Assembly: GCF_001816145.1 (NCBI RefSeq)
Contig: NZ_MDZB01000164.1
Location: 62,001-126,000 of the forward strand
DNA from: Hymenobacter lapidarius
GTDB taxonomy: Bacteria; Bacteroidota; Bacteroidia; Cytophagales; Hymenobacteraceae
DNA: 64,000 nt
Reading direction: 5' to 3'
In this document: one piece after another, positions 1 through 8,995 of the stretch
How the letters are laid out: each line of letters begins with the position of its first letter
How positions within the stretch are numbered: the stretch's first letter is position 1
Program-made: the position numbers and the translations under genes
Notes under the pieces: generated by a model
Told to the model about the DNA's origin: nothing
The model's input: the letters and a program-made list of their open reading frames with translations, nothing else
The model's database searches: none

Positions 1-2624
1 GCCACGTCGTCGGGCAGCAGGCGCTCGGCCAGGGCGGTGGGAGCGGGCGGCAGGCCCGCGGTGCGCAGCTCGGCCACCAGGGCAGCGTAGCGCGTGTCAC
101 GGGTTTCGGCGTGCTGGGCGGTATCCTGCTCGCGCTGCTTCAGCTGGCTTTCGGTGTTTACCAGGGCCGCTTCGTGCTTTTGCAGCAGCTGGTCGGCTTG
201 CATGAGTTGGTGCTCGGCGCGCTCAACCGCGCCGGCGAGTTCGGTGCGGGTTGCGGCCACGTCGGGGCCGGCAAAAAGTTGCTGGCGCTCCTGCTGCTGG
301 GCTACCATGGCTTCGTGCTGGGCCAGGAGGGTGGTTTTACGGTTTTGCAGCCATTTGTGTAGCTCGTCCCGTTCGTCCTCCTGCTGCTGCAGCACGGCCG
401 CTATGGTGCCGGCCTCTTTTTCGGCTGTAGCCTGAGTTGCTTTCTGGCGTTGGTACTCAGCACCCGATTCCTTGAACTGCCGCATCAGCTCGGGCCCGTT
501 TTCGCCGTTGAAAACCAGGCCAAAGCTGCTGCTGAGGCTGGCCAGCTGGTCGCGAACCAGCGGCTCCCGCTCCCGGGCATCGGCCAAATCGCCGCGCACT
601 TTGGCCAGCTCCAAGGCCAGCTCGCGTTGCTGGTCGGTGGCTTGTTGCGCCCGGCTTTGGGCTTTGGCAAGCGTTATGTCCAGCTGACCCTGCTGCTGCT
701 GTAGCTCGCGCAACTGCTGCGCGAGTGTGCGCACCAGCGTCGGGACGGCGGCTTCCTCAGCCTCGCTGGGGGGCGGCAATGCGGCGGGGTGGGGCTGGGC
801 GCCGTTGCTAGTCAGCAACTCGCCAAAGGTGAGCAGGTGGTTGAGCCGCGCGTTTAGAGCGCGCACCCGCTGGCCCAATTCTTCCTCGCGGGCCTCGTCG
901 GCTCGCACCGATTCGCTGCTCACGCCCAGCTCTCCGGCCGCGAAGGGGTGTTCCAGCGCGCCACACAGCGGGCACGGGTCGCCCGCGGCCAGGTGCTGGC
1001 GGGCTTCATCGTGCGTCAGAATAAGGTGCTGCGTCTGCACGAGGCGGCGCAGGTCAGCGTGGGCCCGCTCCAGGTCGGTGTGCTGGTGGCGCAGGGCTGT
1101 TTCGTGGGTTTGCAGGCGCGTAAGCCACTGGTCGCGGCTGCTGGCGGCGGTTTGCTGTTGCTCGTTGGCAGCCGCCAGGGCCTGGGTGGCCGTGGCGGCC
1201 TCGGCCCGGCCCTGGGTGGCGGCAAGCTTGGCGGCCGTCAGGCGGGCCTGCAGCGAGGCTTCGGCACGGAGCAGCTGGCCCAGCTCGGCCCGCAGGTGCT
1301 CCCAGTCCTGCAAGTTGGCGGCCACGGTGGGCAGAGTGTCGCCCAGCTCTTCCAGGTGCAGGTGGAGCGTGAGCCACTCCGCTACCTGTCCGCTTTGCCG
1401 CCGTAGTTCGAGCAAACGGGCACTGGCGGTGTCAATAGCCGCTTTCAGCTGCTTGCAGCGGTCGTTTTTATCGGCGTATTCCTTCTTGTCTTTTTCCAGC
1501 TGGTAGCTGGCGGCTTGCACCTGCACGTCCAGCTTTTCGGCTTCGCGCAGCCGTGGCTCCTGCTCTTTTTGGGTGGCCACGGCCGTTTCGCGCACCGTGG
1601 CGGCGGCGGTGCGGGCGGTGCGGGCGGTGGCCAGCGCTGCTTGTAGCTGGGGCAGCTGCAGGCGCAGCCCTTCGGTTTCGATGCCCAGTTTCTGGTGTTG
1701 CTCGTCGGCTTGGCGCAGCAGGGCCCAAGGCGTCTGGAAGGGGAGGGCCTGCTCGTGCCGGGCCACGCGCTGGCGCACCGGCGTGAGGATTTCGGCTTCG
1801 GAACTGAGTTCGTGCAGGCGCGACTGGCTGCGCTGCTGCTGCCCGGCCAGCTCGTCCAGACGGCGGCGCCAGGCCTGGGCTTCGGTCAGGCGCTGCTGCG
1901 CAGCGGTGGCAGCCTGCAGGTGGTGGCCCAGCTCCGCCACGTCGGCCTCTAGCTCGGTTACTTCCTCTGCCCCCAGCAAAACCACGCCAGCAAGGCCGGA
2001 GCGCAGCGTTTCCACGCGCAACGTTTCCTGCTTGGCGCGCTCGTAGGCGGCTTTTGAAATGTCGGAATACTTGCGGGTGTCGGTCAGTTTTTCCAGCAGC
2101 TGGGCCCGCTCGCCGGCCGAGGATTTCAGGAACTTCGTGAACTCGCCCTGGGCCAGCAGCACGGAGCGCAGAAACTGCCGGTACTCCAAGCCGCTCAGCT
2201 CGGCTACTTTGGCCGGCACGCGCGACTTATAGGTTTCCAGAAACGGCCAGGTGGCTTCGCCATCCACGAAAACCTGTTCGCTGAGCTCCATTTTGGAATC
2301 CTGCAAGGGGTTTTCGGGGCGGCGGCGGCCGCGGTGCTGGCCCCACTTGGCGCGGTACACCTTGCCGCTGGCCTGGAACTCTACTTCGGCCCAGCTTTCG
2401 CCGGTGCCGTGGCTCATCACCTGCTCGGGGCCGCTGCCGTCGTGGCGCGGCACCTGGCCGTAGAGCGCCAGCGTGATGGCGTCGAGGATGGTGGTTTTGC
2501 CGGCGCCCGTGGGCCCGGTAATGGCAAAAAGGCCGGCATCGGAAAGCGGGCTGGTGCCAAAATCAACCTCGTGCTCGCCGCGCAGCGAGTTCAGATTACA
2601 GAAACGGACGCGGAGAATCTTCAT
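1..2624 (-). CDS. sbcC: Nuclease SbcCD subunit C (SMC-like ATPase), cut by window edge
   Basis: ATPase subunit of the SbcCD (Mre11-Rad50 type) complex, which opens hairpins and trims blocked DNA ends during repair. The frame is open from ATG at 2624 to base 1, about 874 residues, so the C-terminal Walker B/signature half is missing. An N-terminal Walker A (GPTGAGKTT) lies near residue 37. A long stretch rich in Gln, Glu and Ala then forms the coiled coil, interrupted by the zinc hook CPLC (Cys551 and Cys554, bases 963-974). The start overlaps the sbcD stop as ATGA, so the two are translationally coupled. The layout is that of the family and the call is secure. Confidence 0.95.
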   Translation of the reverse strand, partial: MKILRVRFCNLNSLRGEHEVDFGTSPLSDAGLFAITGPTGAGKTTILDAITLALYGQVPRHDGSGPEQVMSHGTGESWAEVEFQASGKVYRAKWGQHRGRRRPENPLQDSKMELSEQVFVDGEATWPFLETYKSRVPAKVAELSGLEYRQFLRSVLLAQGEFTKFLKSSAGERAQLLEKLTDTRKYSDISKAAYERAKQETLRVETLRSGLAGVVLLGAEEVTELEADVAELGHHLQAATAAQQRLTEAQAWRRRLDELAGQQQRSQSRLHELSSEAEILTPVRQRVARHEQALPFQTPWALLRQADEQHQKLGIETEGLRLQLPQLQAALATARTARTAAATVRETAVATQKEQEPRLREAEKLDVQVQAASYQLEKDKKEYADKNDRCKQLKAAIDTASARLLELRRQSGQVAEWLTLHLHLEELGDTLPTVAANLQDWEHLRAELGQLLRAEASLQARLTAAKLAATQGRAEAATATQALAAANEQQQTAASSRDQWLTRLQTHETALRHQHTDLERAHADLRRLVQTQHLILTHDEARQHLAAGDPCPLCGALEHPFAAGELGVSSESVRADEAREEELGQRVRALNARLNHLLTFGELLTSNGAQPHPAALPPPSEAEEAAVPTLVRTLAQQLRELQQQQGQLDITLAKAQSRAQQATDQQRELALELAKVRGDLADAREREPLVRDQLASLSSSFGLVFNGENGPELMRQFKESGAEYQRQKATQATAEKEAGTIAAVLQQQEDERDELHKWLQNRKTTLLAQHEAMVAQQQERQQLFAGPDVAATRTELAGAVERAEHQLMQADQLLQKHEAALVNTESQLKQREQDTAQHAETRDTRYAALVAELRTAGLPPAPTALAERLLPDDV

Positions 2625-3859
2625 GCGTGGGGCATTCCTTCCAACAATTCATCAAAGGCGGCCAGTAGTTCCGCGCGCCCGGCTTCGGGCTCACTTTCTA
2701 GGCGCTGGGCAAACACCTGCCGCTCCGTGAAGTCGTGCAGGCTGGGGGTGAGGGGTTCGTCGCCTTCGCCCGGCTCGCCCAGCGGGCGCAGCTGCACTAG
2801 GCGCAGGTGGCGGCGGGCCAGCACTTCCACCTGCTTGCGGTCCAGGGCCTGAATGACGGCAAGCAGCGCATCGGCTACTTCCAGCTGCGTGCGCTCGGAG
2901 CGCACTTCCACGTCGACCCAGGCGGGGAGCAGGTAGCCGGTATTATCGTAGCCCACCAGCAGCGCCACCACTTCTTCCAGACCGCCGTGGAAACGCAGCA
3001 GCCGGCGCGTGCCCGGCACCGGCAGGGCCGTGAGCGTGGCCAGCTTGCCCGCTGCAAAATCCAGCAGCAGCACTTCTTTGCCGTGGTCGATTTCCGAAAA
3101 AGACAGCGCGATGGGCGAGCCGGAGTAGCGGATGTGCTCGCGTCCGCCCACGCGCTGCGGCCGGTGCAGGTGCCCCAGCGCCACGTAATCGAACACTTCC
3201 GGGAAATGCTCGGCCGTGACCTGGCCCAGGTTGCCCACGTGAATGGTGCGCTCCGAGTCGGAGGGCGCGGCCCCGGCGGCATACAGGTGGCCGGTGGCCA
3301 GCACGGGCAGGCCCTGCGCCTTGAGCTGCCACACGTGCTCCACCTCCGCAATGCGGGCGTAGTGGTCGGCGATGCCTTGCCTGAGGCGGGCTTCGCGCTC
3401 CTCGGCCGTTTCGCCGGGCACGGACAGGCGCACGTCGCGGTCGCGCAGGAATGGCACGGCGCACACCACCAGGCCAGGCTGTCCGGCGGCATCGTTCAGC
3501 ACCAGCACTTGGTCTTCGAAGCAGTCGGGCACGCAGCCCACCACGTGCACTCGCAGGTGGCGCAGCAGCCGCGCCGGGGCGTTTAGGGTAGCGGGTGAGT
3601 CGTGGTTGCCGCCCACCACCACGATGTCGCGGCAGGCGGTGCCCTGCATTTGCAGCAGGAAATCGTAGTACAGCTCCAGCGCTTGGTTGGCGGGCGAGCC
3701 GCTGTCAAACACGTCGCCAGCAATGACCAGCACTTCCACGGCCTGCTCGTGCACGGTGGCCACCAGCCAGGTCAGGAAATGGCGGTGCTCGTCGGTGCGC
3801 TCGTGCCCGCTAATGAAGCGCTGCCCGAGGTGCCAGTCGGCGGTGTGAAGAATGCGCAT
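2621..3859 (-). CDS. sbcD: Nuclease SbcCD subunit D (metallophosphoesterase)
   Basis: Mn-dependent nuclease partner of SbcC, 412 residues, close to the usual 380-420. The N-terminus MRILHTADWHLGQ carries the first calcineurin-type motif (DxH). GDVFDSG, GNHDSPA and GHLH motifs follow in the expected order over residues 40-230. The last third is the C-terminal capping domain that contacts SbcC. It is the first gene of an sbcDC operon and overlaps sbcC by four bases. A Bacteroidota-type promoter lies about 20 bases before the ATG. Nothing is missing. Confidence 0.96.
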   Translation of the reverse strand: MRILHTADWHLGQRFISGHERTDEHRHFLTWLVATVHEQAVEVLVIAGDVFDSGSPANQALELYYDFLLQMQGTACRDIVVVGGNHDSPATLNAPARLLRHLRVHVVGCVPDCFEDQVLVLNDAAGQPGLVVCAVPFLRDRDVRLSVPGETAEEREARLRQGIADHYARIAEVEHVWQLKAQGLPVLATGHLYAAGAAPSDSERTIHVGNLGQVTAEHFPEVFDYVALGHLHRPQRVGGREHIRYSGSPIALSFSEIDHGKEVLLLDFAAGKLATLTALPVPGTRRLLRFHGGLEEVVALLVGYDNTGYLLPAWVDVEVRSERTQLEVADALLAVIQALDRKQVEVLARRHLRLVQLRPLGEPGEGDEPLTPSLHDFTERQVFAQRLESEPEAGRAELLAAFDELLEGMPHA

Positions 3860-3875
3860 AGGGTAGAGATAATCT

Positions 3876-3905
3876 CAAAGATACCCAAGACGCGAGGAAT
3901 CAAAA
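3876..3905 (-). promoter_or_regulatory. Putative sigma-A promoter of sbcDC
   Basis: On the minus strand a perfect Bacteroidota -7 box, TATCTTTG (3883-3876), lies 17-19 bases below a T-rich TTTTTTG -33 element (about 3901-3907). It is 17 bases before the sbcD ATG. Inferred from the consensus TTG-N19/20-TAnnTTTG. Confidence 0.5.
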
Positions 3906-4134
3906 AATAGCCAATTGTCCAAAAAACCCACAACGTTCGCTGTCAGGCGCCAGCATAAGGCGTTTATCCGCTTTGTTCAACAACAACATACAACGGACTT
4001 CCTGTTTGATGTTTAAGCTGCTTACCCCTTGAACGGATGCCAGAAGTATGAGCGAGGCTTTTCATATTAATTACAAAACGCGGCCCTTTACATTCATGTC
4101 ATTTTCGTCCTCTGTCGGGAACAAATTGCCGTTG

Positions 4135-4539
4135 CTAATTTTTGGAACTGTGGACATTAACCGCTAACCATTTCCAGTAAATAAGACCATAAAATCCACC
4201 GCCGATGGTGAAGCTGAACACGTCATGGACCCTAGATGTACTGAACTGCGGAAACCCTGTAATGATGAGGAAGGGCGTACCAATAAGGACTATAGCTAAC
4301 ACGGCTGCTAGGGCGCTTCCAACAAGTACAGATGCGGCCCAGCTGGGCCGATTTAATTTGCGGAGTAATAAGATATGAAGTAAAATAAAGGGCAAATACA
4401 CGTACCAGCCAAAGACCAATATGATTGCAAAAATGTAAATAAACGTTGGTCCAATCCCCAAAGAACTAGTAAAGCTCAATAATAAGGATGCTACTGCCAA
4501 GGCAATAACTATGGCGAGTAATATTCTAATTATTCTCAT
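4135..4539 (-). CDS. Hypothetical integral membrane protein, low GC
   Basis: A 134-residue protein with four hydrophobic stretches (roughly residues 3-25, 31-55, 65-90, 105-125), so probably a four-helix inner-membrane protein. I do not recognise a family. The ATG at 4539 is preferred; the frame could extend to a TTG at 4557. Base composition is clearly richer in A+T than in all neighbours, as is the flanking DNA from about 3880 to 4640, which suggests recent arrival. It stands alone between sbcDC and the rhodanese fusion. Confidence 0.6.
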   Translation of the reverse strand: MRIIRILLAIVIALAVASLLLSFTSSLGIGPTFIYIFAIILVFGWYVYLPFILLHILLLRKLNRPSWAASVLVGSALAAVLAIVLIGTPFLIITGFPQFSTSRVHDVFSFTIGGGFYGLIYWKWLAVNVHSSKN

Positions 4540-4649
4540 TTGAGAGTCCTTGCTCAAGAATGATTTCAGAGTGCAAATTGCCGGGGTTGGCTAGCATGTA
4601 CCAGTAGCTCTGAATAGGTTGTTACAGCGTCGCAATCTGCTTTCGAAAA

Positions 4650-6029
4650 TCAATGCACCTCCTGCTTCTGAAACTCCGCTATCGCCTCGCCCAAATCCAA
4701 CACCTGCACGCCGGGCAGGGCATTTTGCACGATGCTGGCCCCCACCGCCGAGCGGTAGCCGCCGGCGCAGTGCACCAGCACGGGTTTGGTGGTGGGGATT
4801 TCGTGGGCGCGCTCGCGCAACTCGGGAAGCGGGATGAGCAGGGCATTTTCAAAGACCGGGGTTTTGGCCTCGGCGCGGTTGCGGATGTCCACGATGGTGA
4901 AGGCGTCGGGGTTCTGGCGCACCTGGGCCACGTCCACGGCGGGGGAGGTGTTGGGCAGCACCAGCGGGGCCAGCAAAGCGCCTTTTATGTTGCCCTCGTA
5001 GCCGATTTTGGCGGCTTTGCGCACCACCGCGTCCAGGCCAATCTGGGAGTCGGATAGTAGGTAGAACGGCTCGGCGGGGCCTATGATGGAACCCAGCCAG
5101 GTCTCGAACTTGCCGCCGTCCTGCAGGTTGAGGGCGCTGGGCAGGTGGCCGGCCCGGAACTGCGCGGCGGGGCGGGTATCAATAATGAGCACGCCGGGCT
5201 CCAGGGCGGCGTTGCTGCCGGGGTGGGGCACCGCCCGGATGCTGTCTTCGAAACTGGGGGCGCCCTGGCGGTTGAGCTGCACGTCGTGGCCGAAGTACTT
5301 GGGCACGAAGGGCTGGTCTTCCAGCAGCACCTTAACGAATTCCTCCTGCGACATGGGCTGCAGGGCGTAGTTCGTTTTGAGCTCCCTTGCAATGGTGCTG
5401 TCGAGGTCGGGGCTGGTGGTTTTGCCGCAGAGGCTGCCGGGGCCGTGAGCGGGGTATACCCGCGTGGTGCCGGGCAGGGTCATAAGCTTGTTGCGGGTGC
5501 TGCGGTAGAGCTGGGCGGCCAGCTCTTCGCGCTTGTGGCCGCCCACGGCCTCGTCCTCGCGCAGGTCGGGCCGGCCCACATCGCCCACAAAAAGGGTGTC
5601 GCCGGTAAATACGGCGCGGCTTTGGGCCAGCTCGTCCAGGAGCAGGATGCTGATGCTGTCGGGCGAGTGGCCGGGGGTGTTGATGGCGTGTAGTTCGACG
5701 GTGCCTAGGGTGATGCGGTCGCCGTCGTCAAACGTTTTGTGGGGGTACTTGGCGCCCACCAGCTCGCTGCAGTAAATAGTGGCCTCGGTTTCCTGAGCAA
5801 TTTCCAGGTGCGACGACACGAAATCGGCGTGCGGGTGCGTCTCAATCACGGCCACGATGTCGGCCTCGTGCTCGTCGGCAAAATCGTAGTAGGGCTGCGG
5901 GTCGCGGGCCGGGTCGATGATGGCGACCTGGCGGCCGCAGCGCACGGCGTAGCTGGCGTGGGACAGGCCCTTGTCGTAGAATTGCTGGATTTGCACGGCC
6001 GAGGCCGTGCTACTGGGGAGGGGAGGCAT
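4650..6029 (-). CDS. Persulfide dioxygenase-like MBL-fold / rhodanese fusion
   Basis: 459 residues. The N-terminal half (about 10-250) is a metallo-beta-lactamase fold of the ETHE1/persulfide dioxygenase type, with THPHADFVSSH (His65, His67, Asp69, His74), GHSPDS and a later GDTLFVGDVGRPD. Two rhodanese domains follow. The first (about 275-360, IDTRPAAQF) has no cysteine at the loop. The second (about 370-455) has HCAGGYRS with Cys421. In such fusions the first domain oxidises persulfide and the rhodanese handles sulfur transfer, so a role in sulfide detoxification in the cytoplasm is likely. It is transcribed alone. A hydroxyacylglutathione hydrolase-like activity cannot be excluded. Confidence 0.88.
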   Translation of the reverse strand: MPPLPSSTASAVQIQQFYDKGLSHASYAVRCGRQVAIIDPARDPQPYYDFADEHEADIVAVIETHPHADFVSSHLEIAQETEATIYCSELVGAKYPHKTFDDGDRITLGTVELHAINTPGHSPDSISILLLDELAQSRAVFTGDTLFVGDVGRPDLREDEAVGGHKREELAAQLYRSTRNKLMTLPGTTRVYPAHGPGSLCGKTTSPDLDSTIARELKTNYALQPMSQEEFVKVLLEDQPFVPKYFGHDVQLNRQGAPSFEDSIRAVPHPGSNAALEPGVLIIDTRPAAQFRAGHLPSALNLQDGGKFETWLGSIIGPAEPFYLLSDSQIGLDAVVRKAAKIGYEGNIKGALLAPLVLPNTSPAVDVAQVRQNPDAFTIVDIRNRAEAKTPVFENALLIPLPELRERAHEIPTTKPVLVHCAGGYRSAVGASIVQNALPGVQVLDLGEAIAEFQKQEVH

Positions 6030-6334
6030 GGGTGGTGGGGATTGAGGCGGGAAGGTAAAGGCAAGGACCGTCGTCTGGTCCGACCAAACCCGGAGGGGGT
6101 GATTTGGTCAAATATAAATACCGGTCGTCGGGTTTTGCTGCCGCTTACCGGCGGCAAACCAGTGGGTAGCCCAGGGGTAAGAAATCGCACGCTCCATAAA
6201 GTCATGATAACTAATGATTAACATGTAAAATACCCGGACGCGTGCGGCCGGCCACAACGATACAAGAAAGCCGCTATATTCGGGCAGCTTTATTCGTCCC
6301 GTACTACCCTAACTGCGAATAAGAGCCCTCCGTC
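6030..6334. other. Intergenic region between divergent genes
   Basis: No gene is visible in these 305 bases. They hold an imperfect hairpin at about 6130-6160 (TTTGCTGCCG pairing with CGGCGGCAAA). A TATATTCG close to a -7 box lies at about 6275, some 60 bases before the next gene, but without a clear -33 element. The promoters of both divergent genes must lie here. Confidence 0.4.
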
Positions 6335-7705
6335 ATGAAGAAAAAACTACTTCCGCTGCTGCTATTTCTGGCAGCGCTTAGCCTCGGGACTTTACCGACG
6401 TTCGGACAATCTCCTTGGGAAGAAATCCTGGGCCCAGCGGCATTTGAACCGTCTAACTCAGGTTTTGGGTACCTCGTTGGGGTCAGCTCACCTCAGCCCA
6501 ACGCGGGGTGGGCAGTGCACCAGCGCTACGGTACGCGGGGCGACAAACCCAATCCGGAGGTGTTGCACACCACCGACAACTGGCTAACCACCGACGGAAA
6601 AATCTGCGACCTCGCATCGGCCATGGATGCACCCACCGATGTGGCGGCCCTGGATGGACAAACTGCGTGGCTGATGGGCGGCATTAATGGCGCCCCGTCC
6701 CTGCCCGTGCTGCTGAAAACGACCACCGGCGCCCAAGGCTTCGCCCGGATGCCGGCGACGCTGCCTGCGGCCCTCCGGAAAATTCATTTCTTCAGTGCCA
6801 CCACCGGCATTGCCGTTGGCGATGCGCCGGCGGGTGCCCGCACCTGGCCGATTTACCGCACAAGCGACGGCGGACTCAACTGGGTTCCGGTAGCCAGCAC
6901 CCCGGCTTCCACCACTGCCGGCGCCGAGGAAATACGCCAAAAAATCAGTCACCCGGCTACTGCCAATGGGTTGTGGCTGATTACCTCTGCCAACACGGCG
7001 CTGCACACCGCCGACGCGGGCCTGACCTGGTCGGCCACTCCCAACATTCGGTGGGTCGCGTTCGAGGACGCCCTGCAGGGGCTGGCCATCCGCGGCAGCG
7101 GCAGCAGCCAGGAGCTGCTGCGCACGGCCAACGGGGGAAGCACCTGGACCAGTATGGTGACCAGCAGCTTGCCCACCATCAACACCATGGCCGCCGTGCC
7201 GGGCGCGCCGGGTACTTATGTCAGCGGGGGCCACGTCATTGAAGGCGTTTTCACGGTGGTATCCCAAACGGCCATTTCACGCAATCGGGGCGTCAGCTGG
7301 CAGGTGATAGCAACCGAACACACCGTGTTCGAAGACTTAATTGCCAGCGGCCCCGCCCAGCTGTGGGCCGTGGCAACATACGCCGGTGGGCCTACGAATG
7401 CGTCGCAGCGGTTGTTCATGCGGCTGCGCCCAACGGTGCTGGGCACCCGCCAGCCCCTCGACCCGGCCCTGCGCGCCACCGCCTACCCAAACCCGACTAC
7501 CGGCCTGCTGCGGCTGGACGGGCCCTTGCGGGGCGAAGAAAACGTGCGCGTGCACGACGCGGCGGGCCGGTTGTGCCAGGTGGGAAAAGTGTCGGAAAAC
7601 CGGCGGGCTGTTGATTTGACGGCCCTGCGTCCGGGCCTTTATCAACTGGTTTTGACTGCGGCTGACGGAGCCGTGAGAAGCCTGAACGTGAGCAAGACTG
7701 AATAA
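6335..7705 (+). CDS. Secreted YCF48/BNR-like beta-propeller protein with type IX sorting domain
   Basis: 456 residues. A signal peptide (MKKKLLPLLLFLAAL..., cleaved near residue 24) starts the protein. Repeated sialidase-like blades follow, with motifs such as TSDGGLNW, TADAGLTW, TANGGSTW and SRNRGVSW (residues about 70-340), typical of YCF48/BNR propellers. The last 80 residues (AYPNPTTGLLRLDG ... LRPGLYQLVL) are a type A C-terminal sorting domain, so the protein should leave through the type IX system and end up on or outside the outer membrane. The ligand is unknown. It ends just before a long palindromic terminator shared with the opposite gene. Confidence 0.85.
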   Translation: MKKKLLPLLLFLAALSLGTLPTFGQSPWEEILGPAAFEPSNSGFGYLVGVSSPQPNAGWAVHQRYGTRGDKPNPEVLHTTDNWLTTDGKICDLASAMDAPTDVAALDGQTAWLMGGINGAPSLPVLLKTTTGAQGFARMPATLPAALRKIHFFSATTGIAVGDAPAGARTWPIYRTSDGGLNWVPVASTPASTTAGAEEIRQKISHPATANGLWLITSANTALHTADAGLTWSATPNIRWVAFEDALQGLAIRGSGSSQELLRTANGGSTWTSMVTSSLPTINTMAAVPGAPGTYVSGGHVIEGVFTVVSQTAISRNRGVSWQVIATEHTVFEDLIASGPAQLWAVATYAGGPTNASQRLFMRLRPTVLGTRQPLDPALRATAYPNPTTGLLRLDGPLRGEENVRVHDAAGRLCQVGKVSENRRAVDLTALRPGLYQLVLTAADGAVRSLNVSKTE

Positions 7706-7740
7706 ACCGCGAGACAAAAAATGGGTTGCGGCAACGCTCC

Positions 7741-7817
7741 CTACCTCGTCACGGATAACTAAAAAGAGCCCCAGCCAAATTGGCTGGGGCTCTTTTTGGT
7801 TATCCGTGACGAGGTAG
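7741..7817. terminator. Bidirectional terminator, 38-bp stem
   Basis: Arms 7741-7778 and 7780-7817 pair over 38 bases with a single mismatch and a one-base centre. The core is AGCCCCAGCCAA flanked by A5 and T5, so it gives a U-tract on both strands. It separates convergent genes and ends one base before the stop codon of the next. Confidence 0.9.
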
Positions 7818-7818
7818 A

Positions 7819-8256
7819 TTACGCTTTGGCTTTAACCTTGGTTTTACCGCCGTCCTTCATCTTAGCGTTGCTGCGGCGCTCAGCCTTGAGCTGGCCCAGC
7901 TTGGCGTACTGGTCGGTGGTCAGGATGGACTTGAGCTGGCTTTCGTAGCGGTCGTGGGCGGCCCGCTTCTCATTGCGGCCGGCCTTCTTATCGGTGCCGT
8001 ACTTGGCCTTGAACGCGGCCGATTCCTGTTGGCGGGCCACCAGAAGCTGCTCTACGCGGGCTTCCTGGTCGGCGGTCAGGCCTAGTTCCTTGGCCATTTT
8101 GGCGGCGTGGCGGTCGGCTTTTTGGGCTGGGGTTTTGGCTGCCTTTGTGGTCCGGGCTTTGGACTGCCTGGCAGCGGCGGGCGTGGTAGTTTGAGCGAAG
8201 CTGGTGCCGGCGGTAGTGAAGGCCAGGGCAGCGAGCAACATGAGGGTCTTTTTCAT
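7819..8256 (-). CDS. Spy/CpxP-like periplasmic protein
   Basis: 145 residues. A signal peptide of about 21 residues (ending TSFAQ) is followed by a very Lys/Ala/Arg-rich helical region. The central motif LGLTADQEARVEQLLVARQ and the later ILTTDQYAKLGQL have the spacing of the LTxxQ motifs of Spy/CpxP-type periplasmic proteins. Members act as small ATP-independent chaperones or metal-stress sensors; the exact role here is not known. A broken relative lies just upstream at 8539-8750. Confidence 0.72.
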   Translation of the reverse strand: MKKTLMLLAALAFTTAGTSFAQTTTPAAARQSKARTTKAAKTPAQKADRHAAKMAKELGLTADQEARVEQLLVARQQESAAFKAKYGTDKKAGRNEKRAAHDRYESQLKSILTTDQYAKLGQLKAERRSNAKMKDGGKTKVKAKA

Positions 8257-8538
8257 GGGGTGGGGGAGGAATAAAATAGCTTGTTAAGAAGGAGGCTGGA
8301 GTGCGAAAGCGCTTCGTTGCTCACTTGCTGGGGTATTTGCAAGTGCTGTGCCAGCATTGCGGCGAGGCCATTGGCTGCCTGAAAGCCTCGATAAAGGGGA
8401 GGATATTACCCATAGAATGGGCTGGTTATTCCTTCCGCCCCCGGCGCGTCGCTCTCGCACTGGGTCGCGGCGGTCGTCTGTTAGCTGGTCGAATCTCCTG
8501 CATTGCTCCGGCGTGAGCTCGGCGCGGATTTGCTGGTT

Positions 8539-8750
8539 TTAGGTGGGTTGTGCGGTTTTCAGCTGCTGGGCCCTGCCCTGGCGTCCACCACTGCGGGCTT
8601 GGTTGCGGAGGCGTTGCAGTTCCTGCCGCTGGGCCAGCAGCATGGGCTGCAGCCAGGCTTGCTGGTCGGGGCTCAGGCCAAAGTGCCTGGGTAAAACGCG
8701 GTGGTGGCAGAAGCCACGAGAGGCGCGAGCAGCACAAGAACTTTTTTCAT
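8539..8750 (-). pseudogene. Frameshifted Spy-like small periplasmic protein
   Basis: ATG at 8750 begins a signal peptide (MKKVLVLLAPLVASATTAF) that runs into a stop after about 25 residues. One base further, another frame continues with FGLSPDQQAWLQPMLLAQRQ and a basic tail ending at 8539. The leader and the body make one sensible Spy-like protein of about 69 residues only if one base is added near 8690. It is either a pseudogene or a sequence error. It resembles the intact neighbour at 7819-8256. Confidence 0.5.
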
Positions 8751-8995
8751 TAGGAAAAGGGAATGGGAGTGAGTGAATTGCGGGCTTGGATGCGGCCAAA
8801 GTGCCTGAGTTTAATAAGGTGGCAGCCGCGCTGGAGGAGAAGCTGGACGGGTACAAACCGGACGGGAGCGAATTTGCTGCCTATATTTCGGGCCCGTCGC
8901 TGCCGCAGTCCGCAATTTTTGAGGGCAGAAGCACTCGGCGGTTCCATTGTTAAGTTCTTTTTATTTCACACTTCTTCTTTCATTAACCCTAACAA

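Noticed and set aside
1..2600. Several plus-strand open frames opposite sbcC
   Set aside because: These are shadows of a high-GC coding strand; their sequences are Ser/Arg- or Leu/Gly-biased and carry no motifs.
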